From Kitasatospora aureofaciens (lineage in GTDB: Bacteria; Actinomycetota; Actinomycetes; Streptomycetales; Streptomycetaceae): a stretch of DNA of 64,000 nt. The notes beneath the pieces were generated by a model that saw only the letters and a list, made by a program, of their open reading frames with translations, was not told the DNA's origin and searched no databases. Both the position numbers and the translations under genes were made by a program. This document shows, piece by piece, positions 18,053 through 28,513 of the stretch. The number at the start of each line of letters is the position of its first letter. Positions within the stretch are counted from its first letter, which is position 1. The stretch covers positions 1-64,000 of the forward strand of contig JODU01000001.1 of the NCBI GenBank assembly GCA_000720845.1, in the 5' to 3' direction.

Positions 18053-19873
18053 ATGTCTGTCAGGACAGATGAGGAAATGTCGGGCGCGGTTCCGACGGGA
18101 CCCACCCGCATGCGCCGCGCACTGCGCGGCCCCCGCCCGGAGCAGGTCCCCCTCCTCGTAGGCCGCGCCTGTGTGCTCGTCGGCCTGCTGGACATCGCGG
18201 CCGGCTCCTTCCCGCGCTTCCGGCACAGCCGCATGCACGCCCTCGCCGAAGTCCTCCCCGGCGCCTTCGGCCCCTTCGCCGCGGCCCTCTCCCTCAGCGC
18301 CGGCGTCCTGCTCCTCCTGCTCGCCCACGGCCTCAAACGCCGCAAGCGCCGGGCCTGGCGAGCGGCCGTGGCCCTCCTCCCCCTCGGCGCCGCCGCCCAG
18401 TTCACCTACCGCCACTCCCTCCTCGGCGTACTGATCTCCCTGATCCTGCTGACCCTCCTCCTGCGCCACCGCGACGAGTTCGCCGCCCTTCCCGACCCCC
18501 GCAGCCGCTGGCGGGCACTGGCCAACTTCGTCCTCATGAGCGCGGGTTCCGTCCTGCTCGGCCTGCTCGTCGTCAACGCCCACCCGCACCGCATGCTCGG
18601 CGACCCGAGCCTGGCCGACCGCCTCACCCAGGTCCTGTACGGCCTGTTCGGCGTCGAGGGCCCGGTCGACTACCGGGGCAACACCTCCTGGACGGTCGCC
18701 TTCTCCCTCGGTGCCCTCGGCCTCCTGACCGCCATCACCACCATCTACCTGGCCTTCCGCCCCGAACACCCCGCGGCCCGCCTCACCGAGGACGACGAGA
18801 CCCGCCTGCGCGCCCTCCTCGCCCGGCACGGCGGCCGCGACTCGCTCGGCCACTTCGCGCTGCGCCGCGACAAGGCCGTCGTCTTCTCCCCCAGCGGCAA
18901 GGCCGCCGTCACCTACCGCGTCGTCTCCGGCGTGATGCTGGCCAGCGGCGACCCGATCGGTGACGTCGAGGCCTGGCCGGGCGCCATCGAACGCTTCATG
19001 GACGAGGCCCGCTCGCACTCCTGGACCCCGGCCGTCATGGGCTGCTCCGAGACCGGAGGCGAGGTCTGGACCCGCGAGACGGGCCTCGACGCCCTCGAAC
19101 TGGGCGACGAGGCGGTGGTGGACGTGGCGGATTTCTCCCTCGCCGGCCGTGCGATGCGCAACGTGCGTCAGATGGTCAAGCGCATCGAGCGGGCCGGTTA
19201 CGAGACCCGGGTACGGCGCGTGGCTGACCTGTCGGCCGCCGAACTGGACCGCGTCCGCCGCGCCGCCGACGCGTGGCGCGGCACGGACACCGAGCGCGGC
19301 TTCTCCATGGCCCTGGGCCGCGTCGGCGACCCGTCCGACGGGGACTGCCTGATAGCGACGGCCCACAAGCAGGACACCGAGCCCGGCGAGTACGGCGACC
19401 TCAAGGCGATCCTGCACTTCGTGCCGTGGGGCACGGACGGGGTGTCCCTCGACCTCATGCGCCGCGACCGCGCGGCCGACCCCGGCATGAACGAACTCCT
19501 GATCGTGGCCGCGCTCCAGGCCGCCCCGAAGCTGGGCATCGCGCGGGTGTCGCTGAACTTCGCCATGTTCCGCGCGGCGCTCGCGCGCGGCGAGAAGATC
19601 GGCGCGGGTCCGGTCCTCCGGGCCTGGCGGGGACTGCTGGTCTTCCTCTCCCGCTGGTTCCAGATCGAGTCCCTGTACAAGTTCAACGCGAAGTTCCGGC
19701 CCCGGTGGGAGCCGCGCTTCGTCGTCTACCGCCGCTCAGCCGACCTCCCCCGCATCGGCTTCGCGGCGATGCAGGCGGAGGGCTTCCTCACGTTCCCCCT
19801 CCCGCGCTTCCTCCAGCGCCGGACCCCCACGCGCCGCCCCTGCACACACCAGGCACCGGCGCGGGCGGCATGA
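18053..19873 (+). CDS. Phosphatidylglycerol lysyltransferase-like membrane protein (DUF2156, MprF/LysX type)
   Basis: A 606-residue protein, possibly 623 if ATG at 18002 is used. The first ~230 residues contain six or so transmembrane helices; the C-terminal half is a GNAT-like LPG-synthase (DUF2156) domain with VVFSPSGKAAVTYRV, SGDPIGD, and SLNFAMFRAALARGE. Such enzymes move an amino acid from aminoacyl-tRNA to phosphatidylglycerol and lower membrane negative charge, giving resistance to cationic peptides. No tRNA-synthetase domain is fused, unlike mycobacterial LysX. The start is uncertain: 18053 has AGGTG 3 nt upstream, and 18077 follows GAGGAA too closely. Confidence 0.83.
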   Translation: MSVRTDEEMSGAVPTGPTRMRRALRGPRPEQVPLLVGRACVLVGLLDIAAGSFPRFRHSRMHALAEVLPGAFGPFAAALSLSAGVLLLLLAHGLKRRKRRAWRAAVALLPLGAAAQFTYRHSLLGVLISLILLTLLLRHRDEFAALPDPRSRWRALANFVLMSAGSVLLGLLVVNAHPHRMLGDPSLADRLTQVLYGLFGVEGPVDYRGNTSWTVAFSLGALGLLTAITTIYLAFRPEHPAARLTEDDETRLRALLARHGGRDSLGHFALRRDKAVVFSPSGKAAVTYRVVSGVMLASGDPIGDVEAWPGAIERFMDEARSHSWTPAVMGCSETGGEVWTRETGLDALELGDEAVVDVADFSLAGRAMRNVRQMVKRIERAGYETRVRRVADLSAAELDRVRRAADAWRGTDTERGFSMALGRVGDPSDGDCLIATAHKQDTEPGEYGDLKAILHFVPWGTDGVSLDLMRRDRAADPGMNELLIVAALQAAPKLGIARVSLNFAMFRAALARGEKIGAGPVLRAWRGLLVFLSRWFQIESLYKFNAKFRPRWEPRFVVYRRSADLPRIGFAAMQAEGFLTFPLPRFLQRRTPTRRPCTHQAPARAA

Positions 19874-20085
19874 GGACCGGTGGTCCGGCGTCCCCTTGAC
19901 ACCCGGCGCGGGTGTGGCCGCGAGAGGAGCGCGGCCCGGCGCAACGGGGCGCCGCTGCGCCCACCCTCCCCCACTCTCGGCTTCGCTCGAGCGGGGGGAC
20001 CCCCGTCGCCCCAGCGGCACGACGGCCCGCGGCGAGGGCGACGGCCGGCAGCCGGGGCGGCGTGGCGACGCGGCGGGAGAGCCGC

Positions 20086-20224
20086 GTACGGCGGGCTGGG
20101 GCAGCGCGGGCGTTGGCGGCCCGCAGCCGCGTACGGCGGGCCGGGGCAGGGCGGCGTTGGCGGCCCGCAGCCGCGTACGGCGGGCCGGGGCAGGGCGGCG
20201 TTGGCGGGCCGCAGTCGCGTACGG
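20086..20224. repeat. 44-45-bp tandem repeat, three copies
   Basis: GTACGGCG recurs at 20086, 20131, 20175 and 20219, so three units of 45, 44 and 44 bp. Units two and three are nearly identical; the shared core includes GCCGGGGCAGGGCGGCGTTG and GCCCGCAGCCGCGTACGGCG. Unit one differs at several positions. The period is not a multiple of three. Confidence 0.8.
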
Positions 20225-20267
20225 CGAGAAGGGGTCGTGTCGGGGGGTGTCCGCCCGCAGCGGTTGG

Positions 20268-20410
20268 CAGGCACCCCGCACCGCGCACCCCCACCGAACC
20301 CGCACAGGCGCCGCAGGCACCCCGCACCGCGAACCCCCACCGAACCCGCACAGGCGCCGCAGGCACCCCGCACCCACCACCGCACAGGCGCCGCAGGCAC
20401 CCCGCGCCCC
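20268..20410. repeat. Inverted relatives of the 1-150 repeat
   Basis: CACAGGC recurs at 20303, 20349 and 20383 (periods 46 and 34). The shared core CGCACAGGCGCCGCAGGCAC is the reverse complement of the core of the patch at 1-150, so the two loci, 20 kb apart, carry one repeat family in opposite orientations. It ends about 30 bp before the folP start. Confidence 0.78.
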
Positions 20411-20425
20411 CCGCAGCCCACCGCA

Positions 20426-20431
20426 TACGCT
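20426..20431 (+). promoter_or_regulatory. -10 element of leaderless folP
   Basis: TACGCT, then GAACAC, then the folP ATG at 20438. No ribosome-binding site is present, which supports transcription starting at the ATG. Confidence 0.5.
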
Positions 20432-20437
20432 GAACAC

Positions 20438-21301
20438 ATGAGCAAGCAGACCGGCCGCCGACGCCATCTCGCGGGACTGACCGCATGGGACCGCTGCGCG
20501 GTCATGGGAGTCGTCAACGTAACCCCCGACTCCTTCTCCGACGGCGGCCGCTTCTTCGACACCACGGCCGCCATCAAACACGGCCTCGACCTGGTCGCCG
20601 AGGGCGCCGACCTGGTGGACGTCGGCGGCGAGTCCACCCGCCCCGGCGCGACCCGCGTGGACGAGGACGAGGAGCTGAGGCGCGTGGTCCCGGTCGTACG
20701 CGGCCTCGCCTCCGAGGGCGTCACGATCTCCGTCGACACCATGCGCGCCTCCGTCGCCGAGCAGGCACTCGCGGCCGGCGCCGCCCTGGTCAACGACGTC
20801 AGCGGCGGCTTGGCCGACCCCCGGATGATCCCCGTCGTCGCCGACGCGGGCGCCCCCTTCGTCGTCATGCACTGGCGCGGCCTCCTGGAGGGCGGAAACG
20901 TCCGGGGCACCTACACCGACGTCGTCACCGAGGTCGTGGACGAACTGCACGCACGCGTGGAGGCCGTCCTCGACGGCGGCATCGCCCCCGACCGCATCGT
21001 CGTGGACCCCGGCCTTGGCTTCTCCAAGGACGCCGAGCACGACCTCGTCCTCCTCGCCCACCTCGACCGCCTCCTCACCCTCGGCCACCCCCTCCTGGTC
21101 GCCGCTTCCCGCAAACGCTTCCTCGGCCGGGTCCTCGCCGGCCCGGAAGCCGCCCCGCCCCCCGCGCGCGAGCGCGACGCGGCCACCGCCGCGGTCTCCG
21201 CGCTCGCCGCGCACGCCGGCGCGTGGGCGGTACGCGTCCACGAGGTCCGCGCCACGGCCGACGCCGTCCGCGTCGCGCGTGCGGTCGAAGGAGCCCGGTG
21301 A
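20438..21301 (+). CDS. folP: Dihydropteroate synthase
   Basis: Condenses p-aminobenzoate with dihydropterin pyrophosphate to give dihydropteroate, the sulfonamide target. The 287-residue protein carries the signatures MGVVNVTPDSFSDGG (residues about 22-37), DVGGESTRPGA, and the C-terminal SRKRFLG. ATG at 20438 was chosen for its leaderless promoter and because residues begin to match the family shortly after. Its stop overlaps the NTF2-like gene (GTGA), and folB and folK follow, forming a pterin-branch cluster. Confidence 0.95.
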   Translation: MSKQTGRRRHLAGLTAWDRCAVMGVVNVTPDSFSDGGRFFDTTAAIKHGLDLVAEGADLVDVGGESTRPGATRVDEDEELRRVVPVVRGLASEGVTISVDTMRASVAEQALAAGAALVNDVSGGLADPRMIPVVADAGAPFVVMHWRGLLEGGNVRGTYTDVVTEVVDELHARVEAVLDGGIAPDRIVVDPGLGFSKDAEHDLVLLAHLDRLLTLGHPLLVAASRKRFLGRVLAGPEAAPPPARERDAATAAVSALAAHAGAWAVRVHEVRATADAVRVARAVEGAR

Positions 21302-21801
21302 GCACCCCGCACCTCGACGTCGAACAGGTCGAGGCCGCCAACACCGCCTTCTACGAGGCCCTGGAGGAGGGTGACTTCGAGAAGGTCTCGGAGTTCTGGC
21401 TCACCCCGTCCGACCTGGGCATCGACGAGTCGTACCACGACCCGGCCGACGCCGGCGTGGTCTCCTGCGTGCACCCCGGCTGGCCGGTGCTCACCGGCCG
21501 CGGCGAGGTCCTGCGGTCCTACGCCCTGATCATGGCGAACACGGACTACATCCAGTTCTTCCTCACCGACGTGCACGTCTCCGTCACCGGCGACACCGCC
21601 CTGGTCACCTGCACCGAGAACATCCTCAGCGGCGGCCCCGCACCCGACGGCGGCGAGGAGCTGGGCCCGCTCGTCGGCCAGCTCGTGGTCGCCACCAACA
21701 CGTTCCGCCGCACCCCAGCCGGCTGGAAACTCTGGTCGCACCACGCCTCCCCCGTACTCGCGGAGACCGAGGACGAGGACGGCGAGGACACACCCCCCTG
21801 A
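21298..21801 (+). CDS. NTF2/SnoaL-like protein in folate cluster
   Basis: A 167-residue cone-fold protein: an opening helix (EQVEAANTAFYEALEEGDFEKVSEFW), then CVHPGWPVLTGRGEVLRSYALIM and beta strands ending GWKLWSHHASPV, as in SnoaL_3/NTF2-like proteins. The short acidic tail is disordered. GTG at 21298 overlaps the folP stop by 4 nt, so it is made with FolP. No catalytic residue set points to a reaction. Its place between folP and folB suggests a pterin-related or accessory role, which is inference only. Confidence 0.82.
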   Translation: MSTPHLDVEQVEAANTAFYEALEEGDFEKVSEFWLTPSDLGIDESYHDPADAGVVSCVHPGWPVLTGRGEVLRSYALIMANTDYIQFFLTDVHVSVTGDTALVTCTENILSGGPAPDGGEELGPLVGQLVVATNTFRRTPAGWKLWSHHASPVLAETEDEDGEDTPP

Positions 21802-22083
21802 CCCGACCGCCGCCGCCCACCGCCGCCCATCGCCGGCGTCCGCCGCCGACCACAGCGACCAAGAAGTGGTTGGAATCACGGCCCGACGGGTAGGGGCGGC
21901 TACCAACCCGTGATCCACCGGGACCGCCAGGGAAAACGCCCGGTGAAAACAGCCGCCTCCCCACCCCGCCCCGCACCCCGTGGCCCGGCGCTGTCGGTGC
22001 ACGCGGGTAGATTCGACTGGGGCCGCCGTACCACCCGCACGTGGTGCGACCGGCCGAGACCGACGACTGCAGGAGTGATTCGC
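21802..22083. other. 282-bp spacer before folB
   Basis: No gene seen. ATCACGG at about 21875 and CCGTGAT at about 21908 are inverted and could form a loose hairpin ending the folP transcript. The folB ribosome-binding site AGGAG lies at the right end. Confidence 0.35.
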
Positions 22084-22443
22084 GTGGATCGTGTCGCGCT
22101 GCGCGGCCTGAAGGCCCGTGGGCACCACGGTGTGTTCCCCAAGGAGCGCGAGGACGGCCAGACCTTCCTCGTGGACATCGTCCTTGGCCTGGACACCCGC
22201 CCGGCCGCGGCCGACGACGACCTGGCGAAGACCGTGCACTACGGCATCGTGGCCGAGGAGGTCGTGGCCGTCGTGGAGGGCGAGCCGGTCAACCTCGTCG
22301 AGACCCTCGCCGAACGCATCGCCCAGGTCTGTCTGAAGCACGAAGGGGTCCAGGAGGTCGAGGTCTGCGTCCACAAGCCGGACGCGCCGATCACCGTCCC
22401 CTTCGACGACGTGACCGTCACCATCATCCGGAGCCGTGTATGA
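22084..22443 (+). CDS. folB: Dihydroneopterin aldolase
   Basis: Cleaves dihydroneopterin to hydroxymethyl-dihydropterin and glycolaldehyde, the step before FolK. The 119-residue product has the family segments GHHGVFPKEREDGQTFLVDI, VHYGIVAEEV and LVETLAERIAQ, and the C-terminal lysine motif VHKPDAPI. GTG at 22084 was chosen because AGGAG lies 9 nt upstream; a longer frame has none. The stop overlaps the folK start as ATGA. Confidence 0.95.
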   Translation: MDRVALRGLKARGHHGVFPKEREDGQTFLVDIVLGLDTRPAAADDDLAKTVHYGIVAEEVVAVVEGEPVNLVETLAERIAQVCLKHEGVQEVEVCVHKPDAPITVPFDDVTVTIIRSRV

Positions 22444-23051
22444 GCGCCCCCTTCGCCCAGGGTCCGAGCGACCCGACCGTACAGCCCGTGCCCGCCTCCG
22501 TCATCGAGCAGGTCGACGCCGCGGACACCACCCTGTCCAACCCCAAGCGCGCGGTGATCGCCCTCGGCGCCAACCTCGGCAACCGCCTGGAGACCCTTCA
22601 GGGCGCGATCGACGCCCTGGAGGACACCCCGGGCGTACGCGTCAAAGGCGTCTCGCCCGTCTACGAGACGGAGCCGTGGGGCGTCGCACCCGACAGCCAG
22701 CCCTCGTACTTCAACGCGGTCGTGATCGTGAAGACGACGCTGCCCCCGTCCTCCCTCCTGGAGCGGGCGCACGCGGTCGAGGAGGCCTTCCACCGGGTCC
22801 GCGACGAGCGCTGGGGCCCGCGCACCCTGGACGTCGACATCGTCGCCTACGCCGAGGTCGTCTCCGACGACCCGCAGCTCACCCTCCCCCACCCGCGCGC
22901 CCACGAACGGGCCTTCGTGCTGGCCCCCTGGCTGGACGTGGACCCCGAGGCCGCGCTGCCCGGGCAGGGCAGGGTCGCGGACCTCCTGGCGGCCGTCACC
23001 CGGGACGGCGTCGCGCCCCGTGCCGACCTGGAACTCCGGCTGCCCGAGTAG
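22440..23051 (+). CDS. folK: 6-hydroxymethyl-7,8-dihydropterin pyrophosphokinase
   Basis: Transfers pyrophosphate from ATP to hydroxymethyl-dihydropterin, making the substrate of FolP. The 203-residue protein shows ALGANLGNR, YETEPWG, and the signature RWGPRTLDVDIV. About 37 residues precede the catalytic domain, longer than the E. coli enzyme. ATG at 22440 overlaps the folB stop. Together with folP and folB it covers three consecutive steps; folE lies 1.2 kb away on the other strand. Confidence 0.96.
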   Translation: MSAPFAQGPSDPTVQPVPASVIEQVDAADTTLSNPKRAVIALGANLGNRLETLQGAIDALEDTPGVRVKGVSPVYETEPWGVAPDSQPSYFNAVVIVKTTLPPSSLLERAHAVEEAFHRVRDERWGPRTLDVDIVAYAEVVSDDPQLTLPHPRAHERAFVLAPWLDVDPEAALPGQGRVADLLAAVTRDGVAPRADLELRLPE

Positions 23052-23121
23052 TCGTTAAGGTCGACGAGGACGACGAGGTCATGACGACCGCGCCGGGGAG
23101 CCGAAGGGACACCGGAACACC

Positions 23122-23610
23122 GTGAAAGAGTTGCGCGTCAGGGTGCTGGCCGCCGTGTTCGTCATCGCCGGAGTGCTGTCCTGGGCCGGTGCCCGCCTGT
23201 GGAACTCGGTGGGGACCCTCCCGAGCGTCCCGCTGGCCGCCCCCGTCGTCCTCGCCCTGATCGCGGTGATCCTGCTGGCCACGGCGCTCTCGATCCGCGC
23301 CCGCCTCAAGGCCCAGCGGGAGCGCGTCCCCGGCGCCAAGGGCGTCGACCCGATGATGGCGGCCCGCGCCGTGGTCTTCGGCCAGGCCAGCGCCCTGGTG
23401 GCCGCCCTCGTCTCCGGCATGTACGGCGGCACGGGCGTCTTCCTCCTGGAGTACCTCGACATCCCGGCCCGCCGCGACCAGTCCATCTACGCGGGTGCCT
23501 CGGTCGTGGCGGGTATCGCCGTGATAGCGGCCGCCCTCTTCCTGGAGCGGGTCTGCAAACTCCCGGAAGACGAGGACGACGACCACCCGGGCACAGCGAC
23601 AGCCGCGTGA
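23122..23610 (+). CDS. DUF3180 membrane protein
   Basis: A 162-residue membrane protein with four predicted helices: near residues 8-25, 36-58, 85-105 and 120-142. The pattern (V)RVLAAVFVIAGVLSW, then PLAAPVVLALIAVILL, then a basic loop and GASVVAGIAVIAAALFLER fits DUF3180, an actinobacterial family often found after folK. The C-terminus is acidic. GTG at 23122 is the likely start. No function is known; the constant link to folate genes may reflect shared transcription rather than chemistry. Confidence 0.82.
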   Translation: MKELRVRVLAAVFVIAGVLSWAGARLWNSVGTLPSVPLAAPVVLALIAVILLATALSIRARLKAQRERVPGAKGVDPMMAARAVVFGQASALVAALVSGMYGGTGVFLLEYLDIPARRDQSIYAGASVVAGIAVIAAALFLERVCKLPEDEDDDHPGTATAA

Positions 23611-23652
23611 CGCACGGCACCGCACCCCACACCACGCCCCGGCAAGCCCTCC

Positions 23653-24258
23653 TCAGCGAGCCATGATCAGACTCATCGCCTCGTTGCGCGTCGCCACATC
23701 CCGCAGCTGACCCCGCACGGCCGAGGTGAGCGTCTTCGCGCCGGGCTTGCGGATGCCCCGCATGGACATGCACATGTGCTCGCACTCGACCACGACGATC
23801 ACCCCGCGCGGTTCGAGGATCTCCATCAGCGAGTCGGCGATCTGCGTGGTGAGACGTTCCTGCACCTGCGGGCGGCGCGCGTAGACGTCGACGAGACGGG
23901 CCAGCTTGGACAGACCGGTGATCTTCCCGCTGGTGGAGGGGATGTAGCCGACGTGCGCCACACCGCGGAACGGCACAAGATGATGCTCACAGGTCGAGAA
24001 CACCTCGATGTCCTTCACCAGGACCATCTCGTCGTGCCCGAGGTCGAACGTCGTCGTCAGCACGTCCTGCGGCTCCTGCCACAGGCCGGCGAATATCTCC
24101 TTGTACGCCCGCGCCACGCGCGCCGGGGTCTCCCTGAGGCCCTCGCGGTCCGGGTCCTCACCGACCGCGATCAGCAGTTCGCGTACGGCGTTCTCGGCCC
24201 GCTTCTCGTCGAACTCGCCGATCTCGCCCTCGCCGTCCAACGTCACGGGGTCGGTCAT
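23653..24258 (-). CDS. folE: GTP cyclohydrolase I
   Basis: Converts GTP to dihydroneopterin triphosphate, the entry to folate synthesis. The 201-residue protein has STCEHHLVPF and CEHMCMSMRGIRKPGA, supplying the zinc ligands and active-site cysteine/histidines, and KITGLSKLARLVD. ATG at 24258 follows a region with a gaacgagg-like site. A strong terminator hairpin lies between it and the upstream ftsH, so folE probably has its own promoter in 24259-24301. It faces the folB-folK-DUF3180 genes end to end. Confidence 0.96.
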   Translation of the reverse strand: MTDPVTLDGEGEIGEFDEKRAENAVRELLIAVGEDPDREGLRETPARVARAYKEIFAGLWQEPQDVLTTTFDLGHDEMVLVKDIEVFSTCEHHLVPFRGVAHVGYIPSTSGKITGLSKLARLVDVYARRPQVQERLTTQIADSLMEILEPRGVIVVVECEHMCMSMRGIRKPGAKTLTSAVRGQLRDVATRNEAMSLIMAR

Positions 24259-24301
24259 CTGATGCCTCGTTCCTGATCCGTCCTGCGGTCGGCATACGAA
24301 A

Positions 24302-24341
24302 ATGCCGCACCCCCCAGGCTAGAACCTGGGGGGTGCGGCAT
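24302..24341. terminator. Perfect 17-bp hairpin between ftsH and folE
   Basis: ATGCCGCACCCCCCAGG (24302-24318) and CCTGGGGGGTGCGGCAT (24325-24341) are exact reverse complements around a 6-nt loop. It is placed 50 bp after the ftsH stop and should end ftsH transcription. Confidence 0.85.
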
Positions 24342-24390
24342 ACATTCCGGGCCTGATCGGGCCGCCGGGGGCGGTCCGGGAGGGACCGGG

Positions 24391-26466
<2,076 letters not shown>

Positions 26467-26626
26467 AGTGAGTTTGATAAGACAGTTCTTCTGACGGTAC
26501 CCCAGCGTGGCGGCCGTCAGCCGCACGGGCGGGCCGACGTCCCGTCTGCATGCTCCAACGGCGCGAGGTCCCGAGGGGTTCCCGGGTGGCCCGCCGAAAC
26601 GCCGTGAAGCCCGTTACAGGGCCGCG

Positions 26627-27187
26627 TCAGCCGCCGTACACGTGGGGCGCGAGCGTACCGACGAACGGGAGGTTGCGGTACTTCTCGGCGTAGTCGAGGC
26701 CGTAGCCGACGACGAACTCGTTGGGGATGTCGAAGCCGACCCACTCCACGTCGATGGCGACCTTCGCGGCGTCGGGCTTGCGCAGCAGCGTGCACACCTT
26801 GAGGGAGGCGGGCTCGCGCGAGCCGAGGTTGGAGATCAGCCAGGACAGGGTCAGGCCGGAGTCGATGATGTCCTCGACGATCAGGACGTGACGGCCCTTG
26901 ATGTCGGTGTCGAGGTCCTTGAGGATCCGCACCACACCGGAGGACTGGGTGCCCGCGCCGTAGGAGGACACCGCCATCCAGTCCATCGTGACGGGGGTGG
27001 ACAGCGTGCGCGCCAGGTCGGCCATGACCATCACGGCGCCCTTGAGGACGCCGACGATGAGCAGGTCCTTGCCCGCGTACTCCGCGTCGATCTTCGCGGC
27101 CAGCTCGGCCAGCTTCGCGTCGATCTCTTCCTTGGTGATGAGTACCTTCTCGAGGTCGGCACCCATGTCGTTCGCGTCCACCCGCAT
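26627..27187 (-). CDS. hpt: Hypoxanthine phosphoribosyltransferase
   Basis: Salvages hypoxanthine (and guanine) to nucleotides using PRPP. The 186-residue protein has the PRPP motif VLIVEDIIDSGLT and the flexible-loop SSYGAGT. The start is ATG at 27187 or GTG at 27190; ATG at 27166 would remove a weakly conserved N-terminus. tilS-hpt-ftsH is a widely conserved bacterial order, and here all three run on the minus strand with gaps of 76 and 160 bp. Confidence 0.95.
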   Translation of the reverse strand: MRVDANDMGADLEKVLITKEEIDAKLAELAAKIDAEYAGKDLLIVGVLKGAVMVMADLARTLSTPVTMDWMAVSSYGAGTQSSGVVRILKDLDTDIKGRHVLIVEDIIDSGLTLSWLISNLGSREPASLKVCTLLRKPDAAKVAIDVEWVGFDIPNEFVVGYGLDYAEKYRNLPFVGTLAPHVYGG

Positions 27188-27263
27188 CACTTTCGGTCGT
27201 CCGTCCCACCGGCCGCTCCGGAGCGTCCGCCGATCCGTGTGCGGATCGGTGGGAGGTCCGGAT

Positions 27264-28322
27264 TCAGCCTTGCCGAATCACCAGTCTGCCACCCTGCCGC
27301 CGGGCGACGACTTTGCCGGGGAGGTTGATGGCCCCCTGACCGCGCCAGCCGGTGATCAGCCGGTCGACTTCCTCGATGTGGCGGGCGAACAGGGCACCCC
27401 CGGGAGCACCGGCCTCCAGGGCGGCGCGGCGCAGGATCCGGCGGCGTACGGCGGGCGGCAGGGCGTAGAGCTTGGCGCACTCCAGTCCGCCGGTGGCGTC
27501 GCGGACACCGGCCTCGGCCTGGCGGGCCCAGGTGTCGAGGGCGTCGGCGTCGTCCCGGGAGAGTTGGGCCGTACGGGCGAGGGCCTCGACGACGCCCTTG
27601 CCGAGCGCCTTCTCCAGGGCGGGCAGGCCCTCGTGGCGCAGCCGGGAGCGGGTGTAGGCGGGGTCGGTGTTGTGCGGGTCGTCCCAGACGGGGAGGGACT
27701 GGGCCATACAGGCCTTGCGGGCGGTCTGGCGGTCGACCTGGAGGAAGGGGCGCCGGTAACGGCCGCCGGCCCCCGAGACCGCGGCCATGCCCGACAGGGA
27801 GCGGATGCCGGAGCCGCGGGCGAGGCCCAGCAGGACGGTCTCGGCCTGGTCGTCGCGGGTGTGGCCGAGCAGGACGGCGGCGGCGCCGTGACGGGCGGCG
27901 GCGGCGTCCAGCGCGGCATAGCGTGCGTCCCGGGCGGCGGCTTCCGGCCCGCCGGCGCGGCCGACGGTCACAGCGGTGGCCTCCACGGGGTCGAGGCCCA
28001 GTTCGCGCAGGCGCAGGACGACCTCTTCGGCGCGCAGGTCGGAGCCGCTCTGGAGGCCGTGGTCGACGGTGACACCGCCGGCGCGGACGCCGAGCCGGGG
28101 GGCCTCGAAGGCGAGGGCGGAGGCGAGCGCCATGGAGTCGGCACCGCCGGAGCACGCCACGAGCACGAGCGGTGCCGTCGGAAGCGCGGGCGCGCGCTCG
28201 GGCGTACGCTCGACGGCCGTCGCGGCGGGTACGCCGGCCGGAGTGTTCAGTTCGGTGAGGATGTTGTGGAGGACGCGGCGGACCGCCAGGCGTATCGCCG
28301 CGACCGCAGGATGGGGACCCAT
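27264..28322 (-). CDS. tilS: tRNA(Ile)-lysidine synthetase
   Basis: Adds lysine to C34 of the CAU-anticodon isoleucine tRNA so that it reads AUA. The 352-residue protein has the PP-loop ATPase motif ACSGGADSMAL (about residues 55-65), VDHGLQSGS, and LLGHTRDDQAETVLL. It is short, lacking most of the C-terminal domain of the E. coli enzyme, as usual in actinobacteria. GAAGGG lies 8 nt before the ATG. hpt follows. Confidence 0.94.
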   Translation of the reverse strand: MGPHPAVAAIRLAVRRVLHNILTELNTPAGVPAATAVERTPERAPALPTAPLVLVACSGGADSMALASALAFEAPRLGVRAGGVTVDHGLQSGSDLRAEEVVLRLRELGLDPVEATAVTVGRAGGPEAAARDARYAALDAAAARHGAAAVLLGHTRDDQAETVLLGLARGSGIRSLSGMAAVSGAGGRYRRPFLQVDRQTARKACMAQSLPVWDDPHNTDPAYTRSRLRHEGLPALEKALGKGVVEALARTAQLSRDDADALDTWARQAEAGVRDATGGLECAKLYALPPAVRRRILRRAALEAGAPGGALFARHIEEVDRLITGWRGQGAINLPGKVVARRQGGRLVIRQG

Positions 28323-28513
28323 GTCCGGTGCCCTTCATGAAGTTGTCGGGGGTGAGCCCGAGGTTCGGTCACGCAGAGTGTGTAGATGGTGACAGAAACG
28401 GGCCGTTCTCCGAGCATCGCACGCCTGCCGAAGGCTCACGGTCCCTCGGACGGGTGATTGGAGGGTCGTTCGCCTGCCGTCGGCCGAAATCGTTCACGCC
28501 CCGCCCGCGCGGC

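Larger units (their letters stand above)
19874..20437. other. 564-bp repeat-rich intergenic region
   Basis: No credible coding sequence. It holds two different tandem repeats, described separately, and the folP promoter. The strongly biased GC sequence opens long spurious reading frames on both strands, none with a recognisable domain. Confidence 0.75.

Noticed and set aside
24259..24390. Riboswitch upstream of folE
   Set aside because: The only strong structure is a simple perfect hairpin that suits an ftsH terminator; no conserved riboswitch core was recognisable.
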